Assembly (NCBI RefSeq): GCF_026151395.1
Contig: NZ_JAMQPV010000001.1
Span: 1,722,501 to 1,786,500 of the forward strand
Length of the DNA: 64,000 nucleotides
From: Leptospira limi
Lineage (GTDB): Bacteria > Spirochaetota > Leptospiria > Leptospirales > Leptospiraceae
Direction of reading: 5' to 3'
The notes beneath the pieces were generated by a model, which ran no database searches, was not told the DNA's origin, and saw only the letters and a list, made by a program, of their open reading frames with translations. The position numbers and the translations under genes were made by a program. Shown piece after piece: positions 1 to 9,000 of this stretch. Position 1 is the first letter of the stretch. Every line of letters starts with the position of its first letter.

Positions 1-132
1 AATAATCCAGGATGTGGAACATTAACTTGTTCTAGCACAAGTTGCACTCAATTATGTGGTGGAACTGGTTCTGCTTGCACTGCTAACAATCAATGTATAA
101 ACAATACTTGTTCTGGCGGATTTTGTAATTAA
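1..132 (+). CDS. 3' end of a cysteine-rich secreted protein (partial)
   Basis: Only the last 43 codons are present; the frame is open from base 1 to a TAA at 130-132. The visible tail is small, polar and rich in Cys, Gly, Thr, Ser and Asn, with seven cysteines and a final run ending NNTCSGGFCN. Regularly spaced Cys residues of this kind occur in C-terminal tails of exported leptospiral proteins, where disulphides are expected. A comparable Cys-rich tail ends the lipoprotein at 27236-28114. The N-terminal part lies outside the window, so no family can be named. Confidence 0.6.
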   Translation, partial: NNPGCGTLTCSSTSCTQLCGGTGSACTANNQCINNTCSGGFCN

Positions 133-276
133 ATTTTCAGAATATTGGACTTATGTAAAGCTTTGAAGGTATTTTGACTTAATAAGTTTTGATTTGAAAG
201 TGTATTTCCTAACTGGTGGATCTTTCTTTTTTATTTTGAAAGTTTTTACTTTTGAAATTTGGCATTGCTTATTTAG

Positions 277-510
277 GCAATTTTACCAATTGCAATGTGT
301 TACGGGCAAGATTTAGGTGACAATCGATCTTGTTCTACTTTTGCATTAGGCAAATACCAACTAACAATTGGTAGAGATTACGGAGCTAACACCGGTATCC
401 AAGGAACATATAATCTTTCAATCACAATCTCGCCATCTGGAACATCCTTCACAGTGGCATAAACTCAAAATGACATAGGATCAAGCCATACGACTACAAG
501 TTGCCCTTAG
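277..510 (+). pseudogene. Relic of a secreted beta-domain protein with an internal stop
   Basis: In one frame the DNA reads as a plausible exported beta-sandwich fragment: Cys-containing start (MCYGQDLGDNRSC), then GKYQLTIGRDYG and GTYNLSITISPSG. It stops at TAA 460-462 and continues in the same frame for 15 more codons (TQNDIGSSHTTTSCP) to TAG 508-510. An in-frame stop (274-276) also lies just upstream, there is no convincing start or SD, and the rest of 133-547 holds no gene. I read this as the decayed C-terminus of a protein resembling those on either side. It could instead be a 55-residue ORF from ATG 295. Confidence 0.4.
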
Positions 511-547
511 TTAATATAGTAGTTTTATCGTTTTTTGATTCCCAAAA

Positions 548-3226
548 TTACTGAACCGTCAAAGTTCCCAGTTGAGAAGTTGAAAAGTTTAGGCCACCGT
601 TCGTACCATTCCCATCTATATCACAATACGTTTCTCGTGCAACACCTGTAATCTTTACCCTTCCTACATATTTATAAGTTCCGGGGTTTGCGGGAGCTGT
701 GATAAATGAATAATATTCATGGTTATTCCCACAACTTAAACAAGAGGAATTGTAGGACGCAAAAAAGAATGTCCAGTTTTGAGGTTCGGTAATGGGATTT
801 GAATTATTGGGTCCGTATCCTACTTGTAACTGGACTCTAGAGTCAGCTGCTTGAGGGAAGATATTCGTTACATTTGTATGAAAAAACTGAATATAGATCG
901 CATTGGACGCATTGGCAGTCGTATTTCTTGTTAAAGTTAAGGTACTCGGATACTGAAGATTACAATAATCTACTAACGGTAGATTAGATGGAGTTTGGTA
1001 AGTTTCTGATCCCAAATCACTTTCTCCGTAAGCGGCTGTTAATGTGATCTTAATGTAATAGGTTGTATCATTCGTAAGGCCTGTTAAGACAATGGGTGAA
1101 CTTGTGCCTGATATGCTTGAGTTTGATTTTGTGACACCTGAACTGGAACTATAATACACTTTATATCCCGTTGCTCCAGAGATGGTTGAAAAGTTAACAG
1201 TTAACTGTGACGTTCCAACCCCTATGGAAGAAATGACAGGTGGACCAACGTAAATGCTTTGAGAACTGACAGTACTGCTGTTTTTTGCTAAATCAATTGC
1301 TCGGTACTTGACTTGGATACTACCATCGGAAAGGGCAAATGCAGAGGAATAAACAGATCCATTTGTGACGGTGCCATTGGCATCAAAAGTGGGATCAGTG
1401 CCGTTTAAAGTATAAACAATTTTATCACACCCAGTTCCCCCAGAATCAGAACAACTGAGTTGTAGTTGTGTTCCAGAATTAAAAGGACTTGAACCAGATG
1501 GTGAAGCAATATTTACCACAGGAGCTGTAGTATCCTTAGTTGTATTACGGGTTGTAAAGCCAAAACTACCAACTAAATTTGAAACACAAATTCGGATTGT
1601 ATTATCGCCTTCAGTGAGGTGCGTATTGGCAATCGTGGAACTTATGTCTGTGGTAGCAGGTGCGGAACCTGTCACGTTGGAATTTCCGGAACCTGAGCTT
1701 AAGAGAGTTCCTGTTGCACAACTACTACCTCCAATTCGAATTTGGTATTCTCCCGCTTTTGTGCTTTGCCAATTTAGACTTACGTTATTAGTTCCATTGA
1801 CTGCTGAAGTGAAAGAGTTTACAGTAATGGTTGCTACTTGGGTATCGACAGTGTAAGTTTGTGAATTGATAGACGATAGGTTTCCTGCTTTGTCACGCGC
1901 TATAAATTTAGTATAAGTTACAGAAGCATCGGACATATTGATACTTGAGTTATATAATGTACCATTCGTAATGTTTCCTGTTGATCCTTGGATGGCGGGA
2001 TTAGTTGGTGCGCTTCCTACTTGGGTAGTGTAGGATATTTTATCACAACCAGATCCACCTACATCAGAACAGCTTGCAGTAACGGAAGTAGCAGAACTAT
2101 AATTCCCTGTACTTGGAGAAGTAGACACAACGGGCGCCGTGTCGTCTCTTTGCAGAGAAAAAGAAACAAAACCAACCAAACCATTGGATCCAGTCACACA
2201 AATTCGGTAAGATTTTGTTCCTTCACCAGGAAAGTGAGTATAAGAGCGAACAAACGTTATGTCCTGATTGGCGGAAGCGGACCCAGTTGATAAACTTGTT
2301 CCCGAACAGGCACTGCCTTCGTAAATTGCATATGATCCAGAACGATTTGATTGCCATGTGGCAGTAGAAGATTGAATGCCATTTGCAGATGAAGTTACAG
2401 CTAATGAAGATTGACTCACTAAAGTTAAAGCAGGCACTGAAGTATCAACCGTATAATTGATTTGAATTGTGGAGGACAGGTTTCCATTCATGTCTCGGCA
2501 AAATGCTCTCAAGGTTCGAGTTCCTTCAAAGGACAGGCTAACAGTTTTGGATGGTGGAGATAGAATGGTTCCTACTTTCAGTTGGAAGTTGGGAGTCGAA
2601 CCATCTAAAGTATAAATCATGTTCCCCGGGGCAAAATTGTCAGCGCATGTTAACGTAGTTGTTTGCGTTGTAGAATAAGTCCCTGATGACAAAGAGCTAG
2701 TGATTGTGGGTGGTGTTGTATCTCCAAGAATCTGTGCCACCAAAGTATCATTAGATGTTCCATCACCATCTGTATCAAAACCAATCAGATTTCCGCTGGA
2801 ATCTACAATGGCAAACACTGGACTTCCTGAGCCGCCAGGTCCAGATGTAAGAAAAGCGGGTGGATTTGGATTGATGTAATAATCGGCAACTCCATCTCCA
2901 TTTGTATCCACTGCATCAGGGATACTGTCTGCATTGGTATCGATGAGTAAAAGATTCGGGACACCATTTCCCGTAAGATCAATACCGTCGGATACACCAT
3001 TCCCATCGGAATCAACAAGTGTTCCTTCGAACGAACCATTGTTAGTTAGATCGACAACAGTTCCAGGTTCCAAATTGACAGTTGTGGAGGAACGTCCTCC
3101 CAAACCTAGGAGGAGAGCCAAAATGGCATTTGGATTGGAACCATTGTTAGGTAACAATATACAAAACTGAAATGAACAAATGAAAATGAGGGAAAGAGAA
3201 TGGAGTCGTTTGGTAAAATTTCGCAT
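548..3226 (-). CDS. Exported protein with chitobiase C-terminal-type modules, Asp-rich repeats and an FN3 domain
   Basis: This 892-residue protein probably acts on the cell surface or in the periplasm; its function is unknown. A hydrophobic export signal covers residues 1-22 and ends near Cys22, so it may be a lipoprotein. Residues about 70-120 hold Asp/Asn/Gly calcium-loop-like repeats (DSDGNGVSDG, DTNGDGVADY). Three copies of a module beginning TTPP or TAPVV and containing Y-T-L-D/N-G-S/T-P-type strands follow near residues 170-260, 365-460 and 565-660. They resemble the CHB_HEX_C_1 chitobiase C-terminal domain and alternate with Ig-like spacers. An FN3-like domain (SGATGYKVYYSS) lies near 670-745. 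The last 130 residues form a Cys-containing domain (YCNLQYP). No enzymatic domain is visible. It is transcribed away from the relic at 277-510. Confidence 0.8.
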   Translation of the reverse strand: MRNFTKRLHSLSLIFICSFQFCILLPNNGSNPNAILALLLGLGGRSSTTVNLEPGTVVDLTNNGSFEGTLVDSDGNGVSDGIDLTGNGVPNLLLIDTNADSIPDAVDTNGDGVADYYINPNPPAFLTSGPGGSGSPVFAIVDSSGNLIGFDTDGDGTSNDTLVAQILGDTTPPTITSSLSSGTYSTTQTTTLTCADNFAPGNMIYTLDGSTPNFQLKVGTILSPPSKTVSLSFEGTRTLRAFCRDMNGNLSSTIQINYTVDTSVPALTLVSQSSLAVTSSANGIQSSTATWQSNRSGSYAIYEGSACSGTSLSTGSASANQDITFVRSYTHFPGEGTKSYRICVTGSNGLVGFVSFSLQRDDTAPVVSTSPSTGNYSSATSVTASCSDVGGSGCDKISYTTQVGSAPTNPAIQGSTGNITNGTLYNSSINMSDASVTYTKFIARDKAGNLSSINSQTYTVDTQVATITVNSFTSAVNGTNNVSLNWQSTKAGEYQIRIGGSSCATGTLLSSGSGNSNVTGSAPATTDISSTIANTHLTEGDNTIRICVSNLVGSFGFTTRNTTKDTTAPVVNIASPSGSSPFNSGTQLQLSCSDSGGTGCDKIVYTLNGTDPTFDANGTVTNGSVYSSAFALSDGSIQVKYRAIDLAKNSSTVSSQSIYVGPPVISSIGVGTSQLTVNFSTISGATGYKVYYSSSSGVTKSNSSISGTSSPIVLTGLTNDTTYYIKITLTAAYGESDLGSETYQTPSNLPLVDYCNLQYPSTLTLTRNTTANASNAIYIQFFHTNVTNIFPQAADSRVQLQVGYGPNNSNPITEPQNWTFFFASYNSSCLSCGNNHEYYSFITAPANPGTYKYVGRVKITGVARETYCDIDGNGTNGGLNFSTSQLGTLTVQ

Positions 3227-3401
3227 GACCTATTGTATCCAATTTGGATTCTTTTTGCGTACATCTTCTAAAAAATTGGAGATCACCTTCTAGCCGAATT
3301 TCACTGCGATGAAAAAAAATTCCAAAATTCCGTTAAAAACGTTCTATATTCGCAACAATACCGTAAAAAACGGTGACCGTGAGTCATTATAATCTCGGAT
3401 C

Positions 3402-3435
3402 TCTGTGAAGTTCGTTCCGTTTTGTCATTCACAGA
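3402..3435. other. Inverted repeat in the 3227-3515 intergenic region
   Basis: TCTGTGAA (3402-3409) pairs with TTCACAGA (3428-3435) around an 18-base loop. A smaller ACCGT-AAAAA-ACGGT hairpin lies at 3360-3374. The region separates two minus-strand genes. Neither hairpin has a clear T-tract on the minus side, so a terminator role for the upstream OmpA-like gene is only possible. Confidence 0.3.
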
Positions 3436-3515
3436 TCGACATACTTCGATTGTCTCAGATTCAATTCTAACGATCTAAACTGTATGAGAATTGAAATTGA
3501 TTGTTTTTTATTTTA

Positions 3516-4724
3516 TCACTGCTTGGCACGAAGTTCGAATATCACTCTTTCAGAAGAATCCAATTCATAACGAGTGGATCCTGTTGTTGCATTCACGATT
3601 CGTTTTGCAGGAATATTCTTTTCTCGTAAAATTTGGAAAATGGCAAATGACCTGTTGATACCAAACTGTTCATGAAAAGGGTCTTCCTCTTCTGTTCCAG
3701 GAAAAGGTGCCACAAAGTTGATGATGACAATTTCATATTCAGGGTATTCAATAGCAAAACTACGGGCAAGTGCATCCAATTTTGCTCTACCTTCCACATG
3801 GATCCGAGTTGTCCTTGGTTCAAAGAGTTCACTTGCGAGAAATGAAAATGTTTTGATGTGAGGTGGTGATTCGATGGTTGGTGTTTTATCAATGGATTGG
3901 ACAACTGAAGTAACATTCGATTCTTCGTTGGATGAAGCGAGTGAAAATTGTTTTCCTATTCCAAGGCTCACAAAACTTTCTTCAAAATTTCCTCTGTTTC
4001 GGAAAGTGTTTACTTGTGGTTTAAAATCGACTATGTAAGTATTTGCAGTTAATGCTTCTAAAAAGATGAAATACGAAGACAGAAAATGGTAACGTAAACC
4101 TACACCAGCAAAAAAACGCTCAACTTTACCACCTGATTGGCGTTCGTTTCCCATTCCTCCACCAAATCTAATATACGGATCAAACACTGAATTTGGTAAA
4201 AAATGAATTCCAAAGTCTAAGTTTCCTGTTGTGATCGAAGAAATTCTTTGGTCTTTTCGGATTAAAAATGAAAACAATTCGGCAGAAAATAAACTATCGT
4301 AATACGAACTTGTAGGATATTGCCGTTGCAATTGATTTGCCGATAGAAATACAAATGTAGGTTCCAGTTGGCGTAAGTTCGACGCTTCAATTGACTGGTA
4401 AACTCCAGTGAGACCAATTGAAAGGTATTTGAAGAATGCATATTGGACACCCATTTCTCCGAGATGGCTATTCAATCGGACTTGGTCTGAATTGAATTCA
4501 GTCAGTCCATAATAGAAAAGGGCACTTGTTTCTTGACTTAGCCCTTCGCGAAACGATAAATACGTTGGGAAATTATATGTTTCCGCAAAACGTTCTAAAC
4601 TTCCAGACGACATTCCCAAGCCATACGATCCAGAACCAAATAAGGTGAGATTGCCTTTCCGAAACCCTTCAGCAAATAGTATATTGGGTAATAATAATAA
4701 GAAAATCCACTTACATTTCCACAT
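3516..4724 (-). CDS. Outer-membrane beta-barrel protein with OmpA-like C-terminal domain
   Basis: A 402-residue protein with a cleavable signal peptide (residues 1-18, MWKCKWIFLLLLPNILFA). Residues about 20-265 are rich in alternating aromatic and polar strands with Gly turns (FDPYIRFGGGMGNERQ, FFAGVGLRYHF), typical of an outer-membrane barrel. Residues about 290-400 resemble the peptidoglycan-associating OmpA domain: FSFLASELFEPRTTRIHVEG, then LDALARSF and a closing SSERVIFELRA strand. In OmpA-family proteins this domain anchors the outer membrane to the cell wall. The domain is divergent, and I cannot confirm the diaminopimelate-binding Asp and Arg. The start has a weak upstream AAGGA (spacing about 8). 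Confidence 0.65.
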   Translation of the reverse strand: MWKCKWIFLLLLPNILFAEGFRKGNLTLFGSGSYGLGMSSGSLERFAETYNFPTYLSFREGLSQETSALFYYGLTEFNSDQVRLNSHLGEMGVQYAFFKYLSIGLTGVYQSIEASNLRQLEPTFVFLSANQLQRQYPTSSYYDSLFSAELFSFLIRKDQRISSITTGNLDFGIHFLPNSVFDPYIRFGGGMGNERQSGGKVERFFAGVGLRYHFLSSYFIFLEALTANTYIVDFKPQVNTFRNRGNFEESFVSLGIGKQFSLASSNEESNVTSVVQSIDKTPTIESPPHIKTFSFLASELFEPRTTRIHVEGRAKLDALARSFAIEYPEYEIVIINFVAPFPGTEEEDPFHEQFGINRSFAIFQILREKNIPAKRIVNATTGSTRYELDSSERVIFELRAKQ

Positions 4725-5046
4725 GGAGCAATCCTTAGGAAATCCTTAACTTTTCTCAACTTATTTTTTGAATGGAGGAAAAAATAGAACATAACAGCAG
4801 ATACGTCATCGGAATGGAAATAAAATGAGTGTTTGTTGTTGTAAGTATTGAACAAAGTTTTGGAAAACCAGACTCCAAATGTTTACAGAATGAAGGTATG
4901 AGAGTATAATGAATTCAAGATTGGAAAACAAACTTTGAGGCTCAGCGAAAATTCTCCAATTCTACATTTTACAAATTGGTAAGGGAAACTTTCGGTGTCT
5001 ATAATAAGCTAACTTACGTTAAGTATTGTTTCTCTACGGTGTTTTT
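4725..5046. other. Intergenic region between divergent genes, no gene seen
   Basis: Between the OmpA-like gene (minus) and the helical protein gene (plus) I see AT-rich DNA without a credible ORF or RNA gene. It must contain the promoter of the OmpA-like gene. The recognisable plus-strand promoter is listed separately at 5047-5075. Confidence 0.4.
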
Positions 5047-5075
5047 TTGACTGGTTTTGGCGAAAAAAATATTTT
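5047..5075 (+). promoter_or_regulatory. Candidate sigma70-type promoter for the 5144 gene pair
   Basis: TTGACT (5047-5052) and TATTTT (5070-5075) are separated by exactly 17 bases. The predicted transcript start near 5082 leaves about 60 bases of leader, ending in a strong purine-rich SD (GGGGGAAGA) just before ATG 5144. Confidence 0.5.
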
Positions 5076-5143
5076 TAGAGTGAATAATTCTTTTCAATTC
5101 ATTCTTTCGAAACTAAACTCGTTCTGAAATCAAAGGGGGAAGA

Positions 5144-5761
5144 ATGGATCAACATACATCTGACCACGTATCCTATCTCAAAATTCGCATTCAAAAATTG
5201 AAAGAGAATCCTGGGTTCAACAAGGAGCAGATCAAGGCATATGAAAAGGTTTTGAATATCGCAAACGATTCTTCTAATTATGAAGAGTATACCAAACAAT
5301 TGGGTACCGACTCAGATTTATTTTCCATTGCCAAGAGTGAACAGATCGATCGTTACCGATCGATGAAACAATTGTATGAGAAATTCGGATTACAAGAGAA
5401 TTCGAGAGTCTATGCAAAACGAGAAGAGGTGGCACTTGTTTGTAATAGTTATGCAGATCTCGCAACCAAACTTCCGCAAACGATATCACCAGTTACAGAA
5501 AGTGAAGCAAATGAGAAAATCAATCAATCCGTGCTAGTATTGCAGTTACTCTTCCAAGTAAACACAATTGCAAATGGTTCCCATCAGAAAGAAAAAGCAA
5601 AACAGACAAAACAAGAATTTTTGAAATTAAAAGCGTTAGATGCCAAATTTAGCATTGATTCTTTTTTTAAAAATCCTTATCGATTGCTAAATCCATTCAC
5701 AAAAACTCAAATGAATCGATTGGTTCAAAGAATAGAATCAATATTAGGTGAAGAATTATAA
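5144..5761 (+). CDS. Helical cytoplasmic protein of unknown function, first of a tandem paralogous pair
   Basis: A 205-residue, charged, almost entirely helical protein with no signal peptide or membrane segment. I do not recognise a family. The N-terminal 100 residues (LKIRIQKLKENPGF..., YEKVLNIANDSSNYEEYTKQ, MKQLYEKFG) align in pattern with the first 90 residues of the next gene, suggesting duplication. The ATG has a strong SD (GGGGGAAGA). Its TAA overlaps the next ATG by one base, so the two are translationally coupled and probably work together. A promoter is predicted at 5047-5075. Confidence 0.7.
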   Translation: MDQHTSDHVSYLKIRIQKLKENPGFNKEQIKAYEKVLNIANDSSNYEEYTKQLGTDSDLFSIAKSEQIDRYRSMKQLYEKFGLQENSRVYAKREEVALVCNSYADLATKLPQTISPVTESEANEKINQSVLVLQLLFQVNTIANGSHQKEKAKQTKQEFLKLKALDAKFSIDSFFKNPYRLLNPFTKTQMNRLVQRIESILGEEL

Positions 5762-6810
5762 TGGAACCAGCACTGAAAGATTTACTTGATTCTTATCGAA
5801 GTGGCCTTAAAAACTATATTGATTCGTTACCTGAAGATAACAAAGAAGTATTAAATGCAAAAAAATTGTTATCTGACATGGAATCCCTCGCTGAATCTAG
5901 CACAGATTATTCTGCTTTCATGGCTGAGGCCCAAAATAGAAACTATTTCACTGAAATCATCGGTTTCTATTCTAAATTAGGAAATGAAGCTTACCAATTA
6001 AAACCTAAATCGAATCATATCCCTTCGCCGCAAGAGATTGCAAAAGGGTATCACTTATCATTTGAATCTTTAGGTGATGCAAAAAAGGATCCGAATGTTG
6101 CAAAAATTTACAATCGAGTATTCCAATTAGAAAGTGAATCCACCTCTGGTCCCAACTTCATTCTTAGAATGGAAGAGGAAGATCTTTTTTTAGGAATGTC
6201 TAAGTCCCACCTTGTATATGTTATGCGAGATGGATTGGAAAAACTTCTTAACTCTGGAAAACCTGAACTCACATCTGCGGAAAAATCTCTGGGAATTGTT
6301 TCGAGTCCACAAATGGAACATTATTTCCAATCCATGCAAACCAAAATGAATGAGGCTAAAACAATCATTGAGATGGAAGTTTTGGCTTTTGAAGAAGCGG
6401 AAAATTCTCGATTTTCAAATCTATGGGATTCCAATTTTCTCTTTGCTGTATTTCAGTCTTTTTTATCTCCTTTGATTTCATTTCGTATGACAGGTTCTAA
6501 AGAACACAAGGAAGATACGAAACAAGCGTATGAATTTGTTTGTGATTTTTATGGAACAAATTGGAATGAAATATTTGGAAATCCAAGGATTTGGGATTAT
6601 TTTGAACGAACCATTTTTGGAGGTGGTAAGGAAATTTTTAATGAACAAGGAATCAAATCAGCGAAAGAATTACAGAACCATCTAAAAGGGTATATGGAAC
6701 AATGTGTGACTGATATCGATCGAGTTATCGATCCATCAAAGCAACTTGTATGGTTTCGTGATTCTGAAATTGCATTATCGCGCGTTTATGAATCATTGAA
6801 GCAAGCCTAG
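5761..6810 (+). CDS. Helical cytoplasmic protein of unknown function, second of the tandem pair
   Basis: A 349-residue, acidic, helix-rich protein with no export signal. Its N-terminus (KKLLSDMESLAESSTDYSAF, IIGFYSKLGNEAY) echoes the shorter upstream protein. The C-terminal two thirds is additional, with an aromatic-rich segment (VCDFYGTNWNEIFGNP, WDYFERTIFGGGKE) around residues 255-295. No catalytic motif is apparent. The start codon overlaps the preceding stop by one base. A scaffold or effector role is possible, but nothing in the sequence decides it. Confidence 0.7.
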   Translation: MEPALKDLLDSYRSGLKNYIDSLPEDNKEVLNAKKLLSDMESLAESSTDYSAFMAEAQNRNYFTEIIGFYSKLGNEAYQLKPKSNHIPSPQEIAKGYHLSFESLGDAKKDPNVAKIYNRVFQLESESTSGPNFILRMEEEDLFLGMSKSHLVYVMRDGLEKLLNSGKPELTSAEKSLGIVSSPQMEHYFQSMQTKMNEAKTIIEMEVLAFEEAENSRFSNLWDSNFLFAVFQSFLSPLISFRMTGSKEHKEDTKQAYEFVCDFYGTNWNEIFGNPRIWDYFERTIFGGGKEIFNEQGIKSAKELQNHLKGYMEQCVTDIDRVIDPSKQLVWFRDSEIALSRVYESLKQA

Positions 6811-6860
6811 AATTAGAAATATTTTTCTTGATTTAATCTCCAGTAAAAGTAAAATTTTCG

Positions 6861-7502
6861 ATGCCTATGAAAACCAGGAAACCTTATCTAATTCTAATTT
6901 TCTTATCTTTATCTGTAGTGTTTGCAGATACGATTCCAGATCCAGTACCAACGGAACAAGCCGAACGAGACCTGCGTTCTACTTGGTCAAAAAAATACCC
7001 CGGCGAAACGATTATCTCTATCACATCCGCTGGAGACCCAGGAACACTTGAGAAAGTGGATAAAAAAGGAAAACTCTTAGAACGAAAACTTAAAGTTCCG
7101 TTTCAAGTTGTAGCAGAAAAGTCTGGAACGCAGAGAGAATTTGAAGCGGGTGCAAACTATATCCAAAAAGGCAACCAGTGGAAATTTTCAGAAATAGGAA
7201 TTGGTGATGTTAAAGCTATCGCTTCAGAAAGTGAGAAGGCACCTAAAAAACCCGAGGTAAAGGAACTGGTTGTAAAAGCTTTTTCTGAAAAATACCCAGA
7301 CTACACCTGGTCGAAAGTTCTCATTGATGATGGGACGTTTAACAAAGGTTCTAATGGAGGGTTTTACCGGTATGAAGGGGATATCAATCGGACTGATTCG
7401 GAAGGTCAAACGATTCAATGTAAGGATATTGATTTTATGTTAGCTAAGGACAGTTCAGGAGCCTGGGTTGTGGATATTACTTCCCAAGGAAAGTGTTATT
7501 AA
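6861..7502 (+). CDS. Periplasmic protein of unknown function with two related halves
   Basis: A 213-residue protein with a signal peptide (about residues 1-22, ending VVFADT) followed by a soluble domain rich in Lys, Glu and Gly. Two segments look like repeats of one fold: RSTWSKKYPGETIISI near residue 40 and VKAFSEKYPDYTWSKVLIDD near residue 135. Two late cysteines (QCKDIDF and the terminal GKCY) could form a disulphide. The ATG at 6861 has no clear SD, and Met at 6867 is an alternative start. It lies 50 bases after the helical pair, so it may be co-transcribed. Confidence 0.65.
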   Translation: MPMKTRKPYLILIFLSLSVVFADTIPDPVPTEQAERDLRSTWSKKYPGETIISITSAGDPGTLEKVDKKGKLLERKLKVPFQVVAEKSGTQREFEAGANYIQKGNQWKFSEIGIGDVKAIASESEKAPKKPEVKELVVKAFSEKYPDYTWSKVLIDDGTFNKGSNGGFYRYEGDINRTDSEGQTIQCKDIDFMLAKDSSGAWVVDITSQGKCY

Positions 7503-7572
7503 ATCAAATCAGGTCTAACATAAGAAGGTGAATGGAAGTTTTTGATTTTGAACTGACCAAACTTCTTTTCAC

Positions 7573-8811
7573 TCAGTCGGTGAAACAAACAACTTCATAC
7601 ACAGAAATGGGTTTTGATTTTCCTTTCACAATGACTTTATCAATCTCTCTGATTTCAAATCCATCCGATACATTATACTTTGCTTCAATTTGTCTAAAGG
7701 TTACTTCAGAAATCAAAATTGGACATTGGTAGTGTTTGGTTAATCCTTCAATCCTTGATGCTAGGTTTACATTGTCACCAATAACAGTATAATCTAATCT
7801 ACGATCGGAACCAATATTTCCAACAATGGCTTCTCCCGAGTGGATTCCAATTCCCACCTGGATTTGATCTTCTAGGTGTTCCCTTTTTTGATTGAATCGT
7901 TGTATCTCTCGTATCATTTCGACAGCAGACTTAACTGCGCGGAGAGCATCATCCTCTCGTTTAAATGGTGCACCAAAGATTGTCATGATCGCATCTCCAA
8001 TAAACTTATCAATGGTTCCATTGAATCGAAATATAATATCTGTCATTCGTGAGAGATAGTCATTTAAAAAGAGAACCACTTCTTCGGCGGACCTTTGTTC
8101 GGAATATTTTGTAAAGGATCGTATGTCAGAAAAAAGGATTGTTACCTCTTTCATTTCCCCGCCTGGTTCTAACTGAGCATTGTTTTTATAAAACTCACTG
8201 ACTAATTGTGAAGGGAGGTATCTTTCCATCATTTGTTTTGCATTTGCTTCTTTGACCATTTCGATGTTGGAAACTGTTGTCACATAACCAATTGCAAGTA
8301 TCATCCCCAATCCAAATAACATAGGGATTAAATCAATAGGATATCCTCCTCCTAATCCAATGGAAATCACAAACAAGAAAACAAAAGATAAAAATGCTCC
8401 GTAGATGGTTCCAACTTTGGAATGTCTCAGTAAGTTAAATTGGTAGATGAAAATGGCCCCAATCATTGCGATAAAATAAATAACACCATCACCTCTTTGG
8501 ACTGTAGGATCAAAAAATATCATGAACCCAACAATCGTATAATCTAATGTAATGGTAAAAAATTTGAGATATGGTTGGAAAGAAAAATGAGTTACAAAAA
8601 AAAGTACAAAACCTGCAAAGACTAAGAATGTTGTGTCTAACAAAAGTGTGATGTTAGTTGGAGGCACAATTGTATAATTGATCACATGGAAGTAGGACAA
8701 ATAATCCATGAGTGAAGCGAAGGAAAAAATGGCAAATCGAACAACCGCGACTGTTTTTTCATTTTTGATCTCTCTTGAGATTAAAATTTCATCGACAATT
8801 GATTTTTTCAT
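7573..8811 (-). CDS. Membrane-bound class III adenylate cyclase
   Basis: A 412-residue enzyme predicted to make cAMP from ATP at the inner membrane. Residues about 20-195 hold roughly six membrane helices. A short linker (MMERYLPSQLVSEFY) leads to a class III catalytic domain, about residues 222-405. Both metal-binding Asp sites are present (VTILFSDIRSFT and FIGDAIMTIFG). So are the Lys before FIGD, the DYTVIGD adenine-site segment, and Asn and Arg in NVNLASRIEG. All expected catalytic residues are therefore visible, and adenylate rather than guanylate specificity is likely. The ATG has GGAG about 8 bases upstream. It is convergent with the 6861 gene and may be controlled by its own membrane domain. 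Confidence 0.9.
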   Translation of the reverse strand: MKKSIVDEILISREIKNEKTVAVVRFAIFSFASLMDYLSYFHVINYTIVPPTNITLLLDTTFLVFAGFVLFFVTHFSFQPYLKFFTITLDYTIVGFMIFFDPTVQRGDGVIYFIAMIGAIFIYQFNLLRHSKVGTIYGAFLSFVFLFVISIGLGGGYPIDLIPMLFGLGMILAIGYVTTVSNIEMVKEANAKQMMERYLPSQLVSEFYKNNAQLEPGGEMKEVTILFSDIRSFTKYSEQRSAEEVVLFLNDYLSRMTDIIFRFNGTIDKFIGDAIMTIFGAPFKREDDALRAVKSAVEMIREIQRFNQKREHLEDQIQVGIGIHSGEAIVGNIGSDRRLDYTVIGDNVNLASRIEGLTKHYQCPILISEVTFRQIEAKYNVSDGFEIREIDKVIVKGKSKPISVYEVVCFTD

Positions 8812-9000
8812 TTCTTAACTCCAACTCAAATGCATCCAAAGATTCCCATATAATGACATACGCTGTAAATTTTATTCAGGGATGTTTTAAATCTCTAGAA
8901 CTAAAATAATCAGTTTCAGCCATAATTTGGTTTTCTTTTTTTGTAATCAATGAGGAATCAATGGATCGTCTTACCTTAAATTGGTTAGAATTGGAGTTTT

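Noticed and set aside
3360..3374. ACCGT-AAAAA-ACGGT hairpin as a terminator
   Set aside because: Only five base pairs and no adjacent T-tract on the minus side.
7532..7732. 66-codon plus-strand ORF at the 3' end of the adenylate cyclase gene
   Set aside because: Antisense to the conserved cyclase C-terminus; hydrophobic composition arises from the complement.
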